A stretch of DNA of 64,000 bases from positions 605,181 through 669,180 of the forward strand of contig WTPW01000076.1 in the NCBI GenBank assembly GCA_009809945.1. Reading direction: 5' to 3'. Positions 24,432 to 36,569 of the stretch are shown here, in pieces. The notes beneath the pieces are model-generated. The model did no database searches, was not told the origin of the DNA, and worked only from the letters and a program-made list of their open reading frames with translations. Every line of letters starts with the position of its first letter. Within the stretch, counting starts at the first letter, position 1. Source of the stretch: Gigaspora margarita. Lineage: Eukaryota; Glomeromycota; Glomeromycetes; Diversisporales; Gigasporaceae. The position numbers and the translations under genes are program-made.

Positions 24432-25490
24432 TTAAATGCTATTATTAGGCATAGGACATGTCTTCTTGAAATAGGTTTAAATCTTAACTATAATTAAAAA
24501 TTTTAAAAAATATATGAATTTACTATATAACTTTGAGCTATGATCTTTTTAAATCTAACTTATTAAATTAAAATTAAATTTTGCAGGTATATAGAACAAG
24601 AAAAGAAGAAAATTTTGAGCTTAAAAATTGCATTAAAATTTTGCTAATTTTGCACTTTTTCAAAATATAACTCTGTCAAAAACAAATATTTACTAATTTT
24701 AAATTAGTAATTATGTGTAAAATTATGCTCTGAACAACTTTACTTAGCCAACGGAAGTAGATTACCTTGTATGAAAAATGGGTTATCTATGTACTAAAGT
24801 TAAAATTTATTGTATTTCATGATATAACTTTTTTTCTTATTAGGTAACCTACTTTGGGCTCTTAAGCAAAGTTGTTCAGCATGTAATTTTACATTACATT
24901 TGAAATTGATTCATGTTTTTTGGACCTTTTACTAAGTAAAAAATGGGTTTAAAGTTTGAAAAAAAATTTTTTTGAACTTTTAACTTATTTTTTATTTAGT
25001 AAAAGGTCTGAAAAATGCGAATCAATTTCAAATGTGATGTAAAATTATATGCTGAACAACTTTGCTTAAGAGCCCAAAGTAGGTTACCTAATAAGGAAAA
25101 AAGTTATATCATGAAATACAATAAATTTTAACTTTAGTACATAGATAACCCATTTTTCTTACAAGGTAATCTACTTCTGTCGCCTAAGTAAAGTTGTTCA
25201 GAGCATAATTTTACACATAATTGCTAATTTAAAATTAGTAAATATTTGTTTTTGACAGAGTTACATTTTAAAAAAGTGCAAAATTGGCAAAATTTTAATG
25301 TAGTTTTTAAGCTCAAAATTTTCTTCTTTTTTTGTTCTATATACCTGCAAAATTAATTTTAAGTTAATAAGTTAGATTTAAGAAGATCTTAGCTCAAATT
25401 TATATAGTAAATTCATATGTTTTTTTAAAAATTTTATTTATAGAAAGCAATGAATGGAACATGTTCTATACCTGTTATAAAAATTTTTTC
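24432..25490. mobile_element. about 1.06-kb palindrome, different family
   Basis: The ends GGACATGTCTTCTTGA and TGGAACATGTTC are inverted, and so are the interior blocks (GAAGATCTTAGCTC, ACTTTACTTAG, GGGTTATCTATG, TAGTAAAAGGTC) in order around a centre near 24960. Fragments of the same family appear at about 7095-7180 and 45930-46005. The exact termini are uncertain by some tens of bases. Confidence 0.8.
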
Positions 25491-25754
25491 TGGTTATTGT
25501 TTACTAGCTATTATTATTAGTTATTGATTTATCACCATTCTATGCTAACTATCACCCATAACTTGCCCAATTTACAACTATGCATTACAACTACACATTA
25601 CAACTATACTTCCACCAGTCGTCTACAAACCACTAGTAGTTTTTTAATCGTCTACAAGTTACAACCAAGTAGCTACCAAACTGTTTCTAGTTAATTGTTA
25701 TCTGCTAATTATTGTCTGCTATCACCATTGCAAAAATAAAGCCCAAAGAGAGTA

Positions 25755-26050
25755 CTGTAAATCGCCAAAAATAAGCACCCTTTTTTGAACAAAAATATTA
25801 TACAAAGGTTGCTTATTTTCGAATTGTTAAATTTTTTAAAAATTAAAAAACGTACTAATAAAAGTTGTTTAAATAATACCAAATTTTTACTATAAGTGTA
25901 ATTTGATGCCCTGAACAACTTTACTTAATTGCACTTTTGAGGTTTACTTAGTAAAATTTAGACTTTTATATGTAGCGACTGTTAATAGATTTTTTGAAAT
26001 TTTGCAGGGGTGCTTATTTTCAGGGGTGCTTATTTTCGAGCATATACGGT
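25755..26050. repeat. fragment of the AAATAAGC / TAGTAAAG repeat family
   Basis: CGCCAAAAATAAGCACCC at the left and GGTGCTTATTTTCGAGC...ATACGGTA at the right are family termini. Most of the usual palindromic interior is missing or shortened. Confidence 0.6.
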
Positions 26051-26074
26051 ATATTAATAGAGAATTATAGTTAT

Positions 26075-26998
26075 CAGTCAAGGGACATGTCCAACTGAGT
26101 GCAATTACTTATAGATCAAATAAGTTGACTCACTCAATTTTATATGTAAAATTATGCAAAAAAATCATTTAAATTGAATTTATTTAAAAGCATACATATA
26201 AAAGTTCTTTTGTTTAAAGTTTTAGTTCTTAATTTGAAGTAGGGGGATGAAAATCTTCCACTAAAGTTGACCAATTCTTTACTATGTTCTTTAAGTCAAA
26301 TGAGTGACCCACCCTATATAATAATATGATTGGTTAAAATAATTCTTTAAAAATATGTAAGATGATATTAAGTAAAGGCTTCTTGTGCTCTAATTGAAAG
26401 TTGAAGAGGAGTTTCTTCTGATTCTAATAGTAGTTAAATCATCAAAATTGGCCGAGAACATAAGGATCTGCAAATTCACTGTTACACAAAGTAATATACT
26501 TTGTGTAACAGTAAATTTGCAGATCCTTATGTTCTCTTCTTTGACCCCAAGTATCTTGGGTTTCACCAGGCCAATTTTGATGATTTAACTACTATTAGAA
26601 TCAGAAGAAACTCCTCTTCAACTTTCAATTAGAGCACAAGAAGCCTTTACTTAATATCATCTTACATATTTTTAAAGAATTATTTTAACCAATCATATTA
26701 TTATATAGGGTGAGTCACTCATTTGACTTAAAGAACATAGTAAAGAATTGGTCAACTTTAGTGGAAGATTTTCATCCCCCTACTTCAAATTAAGAACTAA
26801 AACTTTAAACAAAAGAGTATTAAATGCCAAAGAATATATATTTAAAATTTAAAGAGACTTTTATATGTATGCTTTTAAATAAATTCAATTTAAATAATTT
26901 TTTTGCATAATTTTATATATAAAATTGGATGAGTCAACTTATTTGATTTATAAGTAACTACATTCTAAGCCATTATATGTGGATATGTCTCTTGACTG
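26075..26998. mobile_element. 924-bp near-perfect palindrome
   Basis: The element starts CAGTCAAGGGACATGTCC and ends GGATATGTCTCTTGACTG, with TTAT on both sides. The two arms are inverted copies over almost their full length, meeting at about 26499 (ACTTTGTGTAA either side). The arms agree closely by eye; the right arm holds a few short segments missing from the left, including a CCCAAGTATCTTGGG stem. Nothing is encoded beyond chance frames. Confidence 0.88.
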
Positions 26999-27328
26999 TT
27001 ATAGATACAATTGTTTTAAAATTAAAATAATAATTTTTATAGTAAAGTAGATATGGGTATTATAGTGTAGTTAAGTAATTTAGCTAATAATATATGATAT
27101 ATCGATCAGAATTGAATAATTTTGGTACTGTTTGGTTTGTCTCATCAAGACAAATCAAATAGTACCAAAATCATTCAATTTTAATTACTAGATCATAAGA
27201 TATCGTTAATTTCAATATACAAATTAAAAAAGATAAATTATAACACAAATACCAATTATGGCACACATACTATTTTTTTTTATCTATTAAGTTCTATTAA
27301 TCAGAATTGAATGATTTTGTTACTATTA

Positions 27329-27972
27329 AGGGTCTTAGCTGGATTGAGTCTAACTCAACCCAACTTGGGTCTGACCCAATCTGGATCAGGTCGAGTAAGA
27401 TCAAACGCGAGTTGGGTCAGACCCGGGTCAGAAAGAACCTGAATCAGGTCAGACCTGGGTCAGATTATATACAATGATTGCAAGTAGTCACTACATAGTA
27501 GTCAAAATTTTACTATGCAAATCGATAAAATCTGCTTAAGTAAACTTATTTGAAAGAACAAAATGCTTATACTCTAAAATTTTTATCTAATTTAAAGAAC
27601 TTTTTATTATTTAACTTTTAATATTTATATTCATCAAACATATTTTTTAAAAAGATTTTAACTTTTTCGTTGAACATAAAAATTAAAAGTCAAATAATAA
27701 AATATTCTCTGATTTGAATGAAAATTTTAGTGTATATGCATTTTGATATACCAAATAAGTTTACTTAAGCAAATATTATCGATTTATATAGTAAAATTTA
27801 GACTTTACTATATAGCAACTATTATTAACCCAGGTTCAATCTGAGTTGGATTGGGTCAGACCTGGGTCGGGTTTGACATGAGGCAGATCAGACCCAGGTT
27901 AGGTTTTGACCCAAATAGGTCTAACCCGAGTCAGGCCCAAACCTGATTCAACCTGACCCACTAAGACCCCTA
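27329..27972. mobile_element. 644-bp element with GACCCGGGTC-rich arms and 9-bp target duplication, copy 1
   Basis: It begins AAGGGTCTTAGC, ends CTAAGACCCCTA, and is flanked by a perfect 9-bp duplication GTTACTATT (27320-27328 and 27973-27981). The duplication length suggests a Mutator-like mobiliser. The arms are packed with GACCCGGGTCAG/CTGACCC-type words, and the centre is a TAGTAAAG-family palindrome (27476-27815). Confidence 0.82.
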
Positions 27973-28124
27973 GTTACTATTGATCCATTTCATTGAGATA
28001 AATCGAATGGTATCAAAATTATGTGATTTTGACTAATACTTCTTGATATATTATAATTTAACCAAAATAAGCTACGCAAAGCAAATTTTAAAAATAACAT
28101 AAAATTATAAATAACTTTTGACAG

Positions 28125-28485
28125 ACTAGTACTGTAAACTGCTATATAAAAAATCTTTCATAATAGTAGATCCACTATGTATCATCTCTGGGTTTACAAT
28201 ATAGACTAAGATTTTTGTAAAAGTTAAAAGACCCGGGTATACTATAGAATCTAAAATGGTAAAAGACCTGAGTAAACTATAGGATAAATATTTAGATAGC
28301 TTAAAAATAAAATGTAACTTGTACCAATAGTACTATACTTATATTGACTGGTACTGGACCCTCCATATAAAATCTCTCTGATTATCAGACCCATACCTGT
28401 ACAATAGACCCACGGGTCTACTATCAGGTTTAAAATTGAGAAAATGTAACAGATTCAGATCTTTTATATAGCAGTTTATGGTACA
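28125..28485. mobile_element. about 360-bp MITE with GTAAACTGC termini
   Basis: Ends AGTACTGTAAACTGCTATA and TATAGCAGTTTATGGTAC are inverted. The interior has GACCCGGGT-type and GGGTCTACTATC words. It is related to the element at 41339-41614 in the Mutator-like element and is nested in a GATCATTAAG-family palindrome. Confidence 0.65.
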
Positions 28486-29460
28486 TTTTTTATAATTTTA
28501 CTACCAAAATGACTACCTTGAAGAGGCGATTCCAACAAACCCAAAATTGCTAAAATCCAATCACAGGATCATAGGATCATTAAGTTTTTTGTATTGTTTT
28601 TTTTTTTAATGAAAATTAAAATAGTTTAATTAATCTATTTTTATCAAAATAATAAAACTTTAATAATCCTGTGATTCTGTAATTAGATTTTAGCAATTTT
28701 GGGCTTGTTGGAATCATTTTTTCAAGGCAGTCATTTTGGTAGTAAAATTATAAAAAACAGACTAGTTTATCAAAAATTATTTATAATTTCATACTAATTT
28801 TAAATTTTGTTTGTATAGCTTATTTTGGTTAAATTATAATACATCGAGAAGTATTAGTCAAAATCATATAATTTTAGTACAATTCAATTCATCTCAATGT
28901 GACAAATCGAATGGCACCAAAATTTCATAATTCTGATTGATGGTTCACAAGATGTTGCTGTATACTGCAATATTTCTATTACCATAATATCCATTTCTAC
29001 TTTAAATATTACTTTAATCATAATATCTTGTAATCTACTAATCAGAATTCGATAATTTTGGTACCAATTGATTCGTCTTACTGAGACAAATCGATTGATA
29101 CTAAAATTACATGTTTCTAATCAGTAGATCATAAGATATTAGTAGTACGCCATAATTAGTAGTGTACCATAATATCTATATCTACTTTAAACATTACTTT
29201 AATTGTAATATCTTGTGATCTACTAATCAGAATTTGACGATTTTGGTACCAATCGATTTGTCTCACTAAAACGAATCGATTGGTACTAAAATCACATAAT
29301 TCTGATCAGTAGATCATAAGATATTAGCAGTGCACCATAATTAGTAGTATGCCATAATACCCAAATCTACCTTATTATAATTGTAGTATTAAAATATCTA
29401 ACTTATATTAATAAAAAGGACATATATTGAATAAGTCTAGTTTATCTTATATCTGATTAC

Positions 29461-32400
29461 ATGTCTGATAGTAATGTACATAGTACGCACTCTTTAGATT
29501 ATGAAAAATCAATTAGAGGTGAAGAATCGCATGTAAATAATAAAACAATTAGAGGTAAAGAATCACATATAGATGATAAATCTCCTAAAGATAAGGAACT
29601 ATCTCAAAATAAAGAATTTCTTAAAAAAAAACAAACCAATAAGTGAAAAAAAGAAGCAATCATAGTATTGTATGAGATTATTTTAAAATAGAAAAAGAAG
29701 AAGAAGGATTTGTTAATATATGCCAACTCTGTTAAGAAAAAAATATAATTATCAAATTTGTATATAACTTATTAACAGGAAATATGCTTGGTTATCTTTG
29801 GTCCAAGTACCAAATAGATAAAGAACATCCTAATGGAGCAAATACTGGTGGCTGATTGTCAAGACAATCTATATTATTACCAAATGCTATCAAGAAAAAT
29901 TAACAAGAGAGTTGATTAAATTTATCAATGAAGACTGCTAGCCCTTAAATATTTTATATTGTAATGGCTTTATCGTTTTTTAAATGATATAGAACCCAGA
30001 TTTAAGATTCTCTGTGAAATAAAACAAAAAAAAATAATTAATAAGGCTTATAATTGAAGTCATGATCAATTATTTGGTATGATGAATACAAATGATAGTT
30101 TTATTAATTTAACGACAAACTTATAAAGTTCAAGAACCAATGAAAAATATATTAAGTTATAGCAATTTGGGCTAATTCAACCTTTGTATTAAAGGAAGCT
30201 TTATTAACAATTTAATTACTTCTTTTACTACATACTGCTAAAATATTAAAAATTCATTTAATCAAATTATGTAGCAAATACTAGTAGCCCAATTGTCAAG
30301 GCAATTTATATTATTACCAAATGCTATCAAGAAAAATTAACAAAAAAGTTAATTGAATTTATCATTGAAGACTATCAACCCTTAAATATTTTACATGGAA
30401 CCCAGATTTTAGATTCCCTATAAAATAAATACAAAAAAAAGAATTAATAAAGCTTATAATTGGAGTCATAATCAATTATTTGGTATGATAAATACAGATA
30501 GTAGTTTCATCAATTTAATGACAGACTTATAGAGTTCAAAAACCAATAAAAAATATATTAAGTTATAGCAACTTGGGCTGATTCAACCTTTGTATTAAAG
30601 AAAGCTTTATTAACAATTCAATCACTTCCTTTACTACATATTGCTAAAAATATTAAAAATTTGTTTAATCAAATTATTAATAAATGTGATCTAATTAAAA
30701 GAGTTTTTGCATCATGATGAAGATAGAGCAAATATCAAAAAAAGTTAGTTTAATAGATAATATTGTATGGTTAGCTTGTTCAGTTCATATGCTTAAATTA
30801 AGCATTCTAAAAGATCTTATCCCTGTGGCACAACTAATTAAAAAAGCAAAAAATCTGATTCTTTTTTTTTTTAAAAGCCCTAAACAAACTAAATGTCTTA
30901 AAAATGCACAAGAAAAATGCTAATAAACAATTTATCAAGTAACTCAGGACGTAGCAATAAGATAGAATTCTTTATATTTAGCTTGGATCATGATTTAAAG
31001 AATTGCAAAAATTAATTGATTATCTTGTTATTATATTACCATCTGAATCTGAATAATGTGAACCTTGATAGAGATTATTTGAAATTAATAAACTTAATTG
31101 ATAGTGAATACCGTATGTTTCTGAAAATAAGCTACATCCAAAAATAAGCTACCCCCCTGTTTTGATCCAAAAACGTAAAAACGCCTTTGACCCGAAAATA
31201 AGCTACCCCTTTGTCACACCAAAACATAATTAACAAAATTTTTAGTTCCGAAAATAAGCTACTCTCACAATCGATTATATTCGCTACATAGTAAAGTCAT
31301 AATTTTACAATGTAAATCGATTATGAGCGCTTAAGTAAACTTATTTGCAATATCAAAATACGTATATCCTGAAATTTTCATATAAATTGGATAACTTTTT
31401 ATTAGTTGACTTTTAATTTTTACGCTCAACGGAAAATTTTAATTTTTTTTAAAAAACATATTCGTTGAGCGTAAAAATTAAAAGTCAAATAATAAAAAGT
31501 TCTCCGATTTATATGAAAATTTCAGAATATACGTGTTTTGACCTTTAGAATAAGTTTACTTAAGCGACCATAATCGATTTACATAGTAAAATTATAACTT
31601 TACTATGTAGCGATTATAATCGATTGACTAAAATAAGCTGCCCCGATTTTTTGTGTTCAAAATCGGACAATTTATTTTCAAAATCGGACAATTTATTTTC
31701 AGAAATATATGGTAATACAACATATTTGTTTATTTGTTATTATTAATTTTACTTTTTAGAGTTTTGTATCCGAAAATAAGCTACCCTTTGTTATGCATTA
31801 AATTAATTAAAATAGTAAATAACCCAAAAATAAGCTATCCCCAGATTTTTTGTATTAAAAATCGGCAAAAAAAGGTAGCTTATTTTTGGAAACATACGGT
31901 AGCAAATGTTAAATAAACTTATTTACTTACTAACTATTCTATAAAGCTACTACTATATTTTCTGGCTCAACCTATTCTATACTGAATCTTATTTATCCCA
32001 CAATGAAATTGTTTATTAAAAGATTTGTACTCTCCAATGAGCAAACCAAAGATAATTATGCCATTTTATTGTTTGAACCCAAGGAGCAAATAAATAATAA
32101 TCAAAGTCAGTCAATTATTGATGAAGAAGATTCTGTTGAATTTGATATGAATTACCTGTAATTTCAGAAAAACTTTAATAGCCATTATGTGTATTACAAG
32201 GATGAAACAAAAAACAAAATTATAAAAAAGTTCAAAAGGATATTTATAAAAAATATAATGATCCACATTTTAAAGATTATTATTTAATAGAGCTACCTGT
32301 TGATACTGAAGGGTTATATGATCTAGTCAAAGCAACAAGTTATCTTTCTCTTCAAGAGTATTGGGATGTTCTAGAGAAAACTGGGCTTATTGCGTTATTT

Positions 32401-32922
32401 TGAACCTGCAAATAAAAAACTTAAAATTTATTAATGATAAAAATATAAAACAAATTACAATCAACATGGTATAGAGGTTTTGTACTGAAGAAGAGCATCA
32501 TCAATCTTTGGCTAAAAAGATTCCAAAAAACTATAGGTTTGCTAAGTTATCTAGTATATTAGCTTCTAATCCTGCAATAACTAATAATTTAGTTTTAGAC
32601 TTGTATAATAATGAAGAATTAGATAATGCTTATAAAAGGATGAGGACGATTATTATTTTCACGAACCTATTTAAAAGAGAAAATGTAATCCATTAATATA
32701 GTGGTGAGACAATACAGAAAAATTTCTTATCATATCAAACCTGGCCCAAAAATATTTATCAGTACTAGCTATATTAGTTTCATCAGAACGCTTGTTTTCA
32801 AATGCCAGGTAGCATATAACAGTATTGCATAATAGGCTTCAGTCTAATATAGTTGAACAAATATTGTTCCTCAAGTATAATATGAAATACTTTTCTATTT
32901 TTAATTCAGATGAATTATGAAA
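29461..32922 (+). pseudogene. decayed hAT transposase gene with BED finger and hATC remnants
   Basis: An N-terminal frame (29461-29643, rich in Lys, Glu and Ser) precedes a degenerate BED-type stretch and a TGGLSRQSILLPNAIKK-like segment. Near 30720-30920 the frame LIDNIVWLACSVHMLKLSIL then PVAQLIKKAKNLILFF matches the conserved middle of hAT transposases. At 32730-32900 the words SSERLFSNA, VLHNRLQSN and VEQILFLKYN are the hATC dimerisation region. The gene is badly broken by many stops and shifts. It also holds an internal tandem duplication (about 29840-30240 against 30270-30690) and a nested MITE at 31110-31901. Termini were not identified. BED-hAT identity is secure from the C-terminal motif; activity is impossible. 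Confidence 0.75.
31110..31901. mobile_element. ACCGTATG-ended MITE cluster inserted in the hAT relic
   Basis: The left end ACCGTATGTTTCTGAAAATA and right end TTTTTGGAAACATACGGT are inverted. The word AATAAGCTACCC recurs at least five times. A TAGTAAAG-family palindrome occupies 31264-31610, and a second partial right end lies near 31713 (CAGAAATATATGGTA), so this may be two overlapping copies. Confidence 0.7.
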
Positions 32923-33068
32923 TACAGGTAAGAGATATATTTATATAACTAGTAATTTTGTTTTTAAAAATTAATAAACTGTTTGGTATAATAGGTGTTA
33001 TTTGTCTTGTAACCCTAATAGAAATTAAAATCAGATAGTAATTGCAAAAGAATCTATTTATAGTAGTG

Positions 33069-33592
33069 AGGAGGCATCTATAAATAATGTTATGCTTGAG
33101 GGGGGGGTCCCCAAAATATAACAATTTTCCAATAAGTAGGAGGGTTCTCCAAAATATAATACAAGTTTTTTATAAAAATTTGTCTAAAACTTGATCCAGT
33201 AGTCCAAATTGAATTATTTTAGTACCATTCGAATTGTCTTGAGGAAAGGATTCAAATGGTACCAAAATCATTTGATTTGGAGCACTGAATTATGTTTTAT
33301 TAATGAAATACTATTGCTTATTATGTTTTCTTATAAAATTACTAGTATTTTGTGAATAACACTTAATCCAGTGATCCAAATAAAATAATTTTGGTACTAT
33401 TGAATTTGTCTCATAAAGATAAATCGAATGGTACCAAAATTATCCAGATTGGATCACTGGGTCATAATATATCTATTTTTGTAAAATTTTATTTATAAAT
33501 ATACAGATTTTTAAAATTTTTTTTATATAGTCCAGAGGGGGTCAAGAGCTACTATGTAGGAGTACTTAACGTTATTTATAGATGGTTCCTAA
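33069..33592. mobile_element. palindromic MITE, GGGCATCCATAAAT family
   Basis: It begins GAGGCATCTATAAATAATG, ends in the complement near GATGGTTCC, and carries the same internal GGTACCATT inverted words as the copy at 34355-34887. It is more diverged at the termini. Confidence 0.75.
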
Positions 33593-33637
33593 ATGGCCAT
33601 ATTATATAATAGAATTATTATAGGTCAAATAATAAAT

Positions 33638-33963
33638 ACCGTATAGCGCTCCATAAAGTACCTAGGTATTAACCAGGAAACTCGTGTTAACCACAAATAG
33701 TACCCCCGGGGTACTGTGTATGGTTGTGGGTACTATGTATGGGGGTACTGTGTTTGGTAGGGGTTGATCGATCCCGTTCTGAATACATATTAGTTTTTCT
33801 GGGAGAGATAGATATAGTACTCGGGTATAAATTTTTAAGGCTGCGTGAACAATATAGTACCTGGGTATATATCGATCTTCAAGCCCATTAGACTAATACA
33901 GTATCCGGGTACTAATATATGGGGGTACTATTTAATGGGGTACTTTATGGCACACTATATGGT
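33638..33963. mobile_element. 326-bp MITE with ACCGTATA termini and GGTACT repeats
   Basis: Inverted ends ACCGTATAGCGCTCCATAAA and TTTATGGCACACTATATGGT. The interior repeats the words GGGGTACT, GTACCCCC and ACCTGGGTA in both orientations and is more GC-rich than its surroundings. A diverged relative occupies about 48390-48560. The ACCGTAT terminus is shared with other, internally unrelated elements in this window. Confidence 0.75.
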
Positions 33964-34354
33964 AATCATATCAGTAAGGGGCATCCATAAATAACATTAT
34001 GTTTGAGGGAGGTCCCAAAATATAATGTTTCTTCCAATAAATAGAGAGTCAAAAAATTTAATGCAATTTTTTTATAAAAATTTGTTTAAAACTTGATCCA
34101 GAGGTCCAAATTGGATGATTTTGGTACCATTCAAATTGTCTCAAAGAGTATTCAAATGGTACCAAAATCATTTAATTTGGATTACTGAATTACGTTTTAT
34201 TAACAAAATACTATTTTTTTTTTTTTATTTGTTAATATTAAATACAAAAATAAAATAGTAAGTTACAATTATATCAGGATGATATATAAAGAAATACTAT
34301 ATTTAAAATTCCTAACTAATCATCTAATAATCTATGCAATAGGGCAAGCCTATC

Positions 34355-34887
34355 AGGGGGCATCCATAAATTACATTATGCTTGAGTGAGGGTCCCCAAA
34401 ATATAACGATTTTTCAATATGTAGGAGGGGGTCCCCCCCAATATAACGTAATTTTTTTATAAAAATTTGTCTAAAACTTGATCCAGTTGTCCAAATTGGA
34501 TGATTTTGGTACCATTCGAATCATCTCGAGGAGAGGATTCGAATGGTACCAAAATTGTTTGATTTGGATCACTGGATCACGTTTTATTAACGAAATAATA
34601 TTGGTTATTATGTTTCCTTATAAAATTACTATAAAATCAATAGTATTTCGTTAATAAAACGTGATCCAGTAATCCAAATAAAATAATTTTGGTACCATTG
34701 GATTCGTCTCATAGAGACGAATCGAATGGTACCAAAATTATTCAGATTGGATTACTGGGTCATAATATATTCAAGTTTTTATAAAATTATATATATATAT
34801 ACGAATTTTTAAAATTTGTTTATATAGTAGAGAGGGGGTCAAGAGCTACTATGTAGAGGTATATAACATTATTTATGGATGCCCCCT
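34355..34887. mobile_element. 533-bp palindromic MITE, best-preserved GGGCATCCATAAAT-family copy
   Basis: Ends are AGGGGGCATCC and GGATGCCCCCT. The interior is built of nested inverted repeats: GGTACCATTCGAATC-type words recur in both orientations around GAGACGA/CTCGAGG centres, and the middle is an inverted pair of TAATAAAACGTGATCCAG. It has no coding capacity. Relatives lie at 2197-2734, 33069-33592, 33976-39713 (split), 42818-43290 and 43348-44895 (split). Confidence 0.85.
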
Positions 34888-35049
34888 CACTTGCAGTCAG
34901 GGCTAACCATTAAACTGCTACAGAAAGAAGATGTGATATTTCACCTCATACTTTTCTATTTTAAACTAAAAGATTAAATTTTTAGTTTAAGAAGGCTAGA
35001 TGAAACCAAACACAAAATACTATTGGTTATTATGTTTTGTATTATTAAT

Positions 35050-35325
35050 TTCCTAGGAGTTTAAAAATTATAGCAGAGATTCCCAATGATCATAGGATAC
35101 AGATGGCCCGAAGGGTCATCTGCATCATATGATTATCAGGAATCTTTGCTGTAATTTTTAAGCTCACAGGAAATTCATGAGTAATACTCTGACTTACATT
35201 GTTCATGCCTACCTTCATTATAATTTTCACATAATTATTTGTGACCAGGAATCTTCTCATGGAAGATTCCCGGTCATGATATAATCTCATGAGAAATTAT
35301 AATGAAGGTAGGTATGAACAACAAA
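35050..35325. repeat. two adjacent hairpin-forming segments
   Basis: The first hairpin pairs GCAGAGATTCCCAATGATC with its complement around a GCCCGAAGGGTC loop region (35075-35155). The second pairs TTCATGCCTACCTTCATTAT with ATAATGAAGGTAGGTATGAA (35201-35322) around a GGGAATCTTCCATGAGAAG-type inner stem. Neither matches another repeat that I noticed in the window. Confidence 0.5.
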
Positions 35326-36569
35326 TAGTAAGGCAGGGTATTACTTATAAAATTACTATAAAATTAATAGTTTTTTATAAATAACTCTTGGTACCATTGG
35401 ATTTGTCTCATAGAGACTAATCAAATAGTACCAAACCTATCCAAATTGGATCACTGAGTTATAATATATCCAAGTTTTTGTAAATTTTTATATATAAACA
35501 TATTAGTCATAGGATATGTTTCTAATGAGTGCTATTACTTATAAATCAAATGAGTTGACTTATCTAATTTTATATATAAATTTATGCAAAAAAATCATTT
35601 AAATTAAATTTATTTAAAAATATATATATAAACCTTTCTTTAAATTTTAAATATATATTCTTTAGTATTTAATAATCTTTAATTTAAAGTTTTAGTTCTT
35701 AACTCCAAGTAATTCAAAGAGAATCTTCCTTTAAAGTTGATCAATTCTTTACTATGTTCTTTAAGTCAAATGACTGACACACCCAAGCAATAATATGATT
35801 GGCTAAAGTAATCTTCTAAAAATATAAAAGATGCTATTAAGTAAAGGCTTCTTGTGTTTTAATTGAAAGTTATAAAGGAGATTTTTCTAATTTTAATAAT
35901 AGTTAAATCATCAAAATTGGCCTAGTGGATTCCAAGATACTTGGGATCAAAAAAGAGAACATAAGGATCAGTAAATTCACAATTACACAAACTATTTATT
36001 TTTCTTTATATACATTTTAAAAAGTTTTTTTAGCATAGCGAAAAATTTTACTAAGAAAATAATAAATTTCGTCTTAAGAAACTAGCATTTTTTTGAGCCA
36101 AAGAACAAGTTTACTTAAGAACCCAAATCAATTGAGATAATAAAATTTTACGCAAATCATGATTTTTCGTTTAATAGTTTTTTCTAATTTAATATTTGGG
36201 ATCTTTGCCTTGAAAATGACCCTATGGCACTATAAATTTTTTTTGGGTAAATTGTAAATAAAGATTTGTAACCAAAACAACCCAAACTTGATTTTTTGCT
36301 AATTTTAGAAATGATCTTCACAAAACTTTTTTTTTATTGAATAAAATTGATAGTAAATATTTATCTGCTATGTTGATCATTTACATTATATTCAACGTCA
36401 AATTTCTGGACTTCTATAACTTATTTTAATATTAAGTTAATTGGTTATAAAACTTGCACAAAATGAACTTTGTGCTTCATAAATTAAGGTTTAACAAAAA
36501 TCTCAATTTTGGTTTGGGGAACCTTGGAACCCTATTTTCAAGACAAAGACCCCATTTGTTTCTCTTTAC

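Larger units (their letters stand above)
27045..29385. repeat. nested mosaic of palindromic MITEs
   Basis: The outer ends near 27045 (GTAGATATGGGTATTATAG) and 29385 (its complement, CCATAATACCCAAATCTAC) pair, with no gene between. Inside are units built on CAGAATTGAATGATTTTGG and GACAAATCGAATGGTACC in both orientations (27100-27190, 28850-29350), the 644-bp element 27329-27972, and a repeat block at 28480-28790 that shares GGGCTTGTTAGAATCGTCT words with 11750-14130. Confidence 0.55.

Noticed and set aside
29461-29643. Separate small host gene of 60 codons
   Set aside because: Its position and composition fit the N-terminus of the decayed hAT transposase directly downstream.
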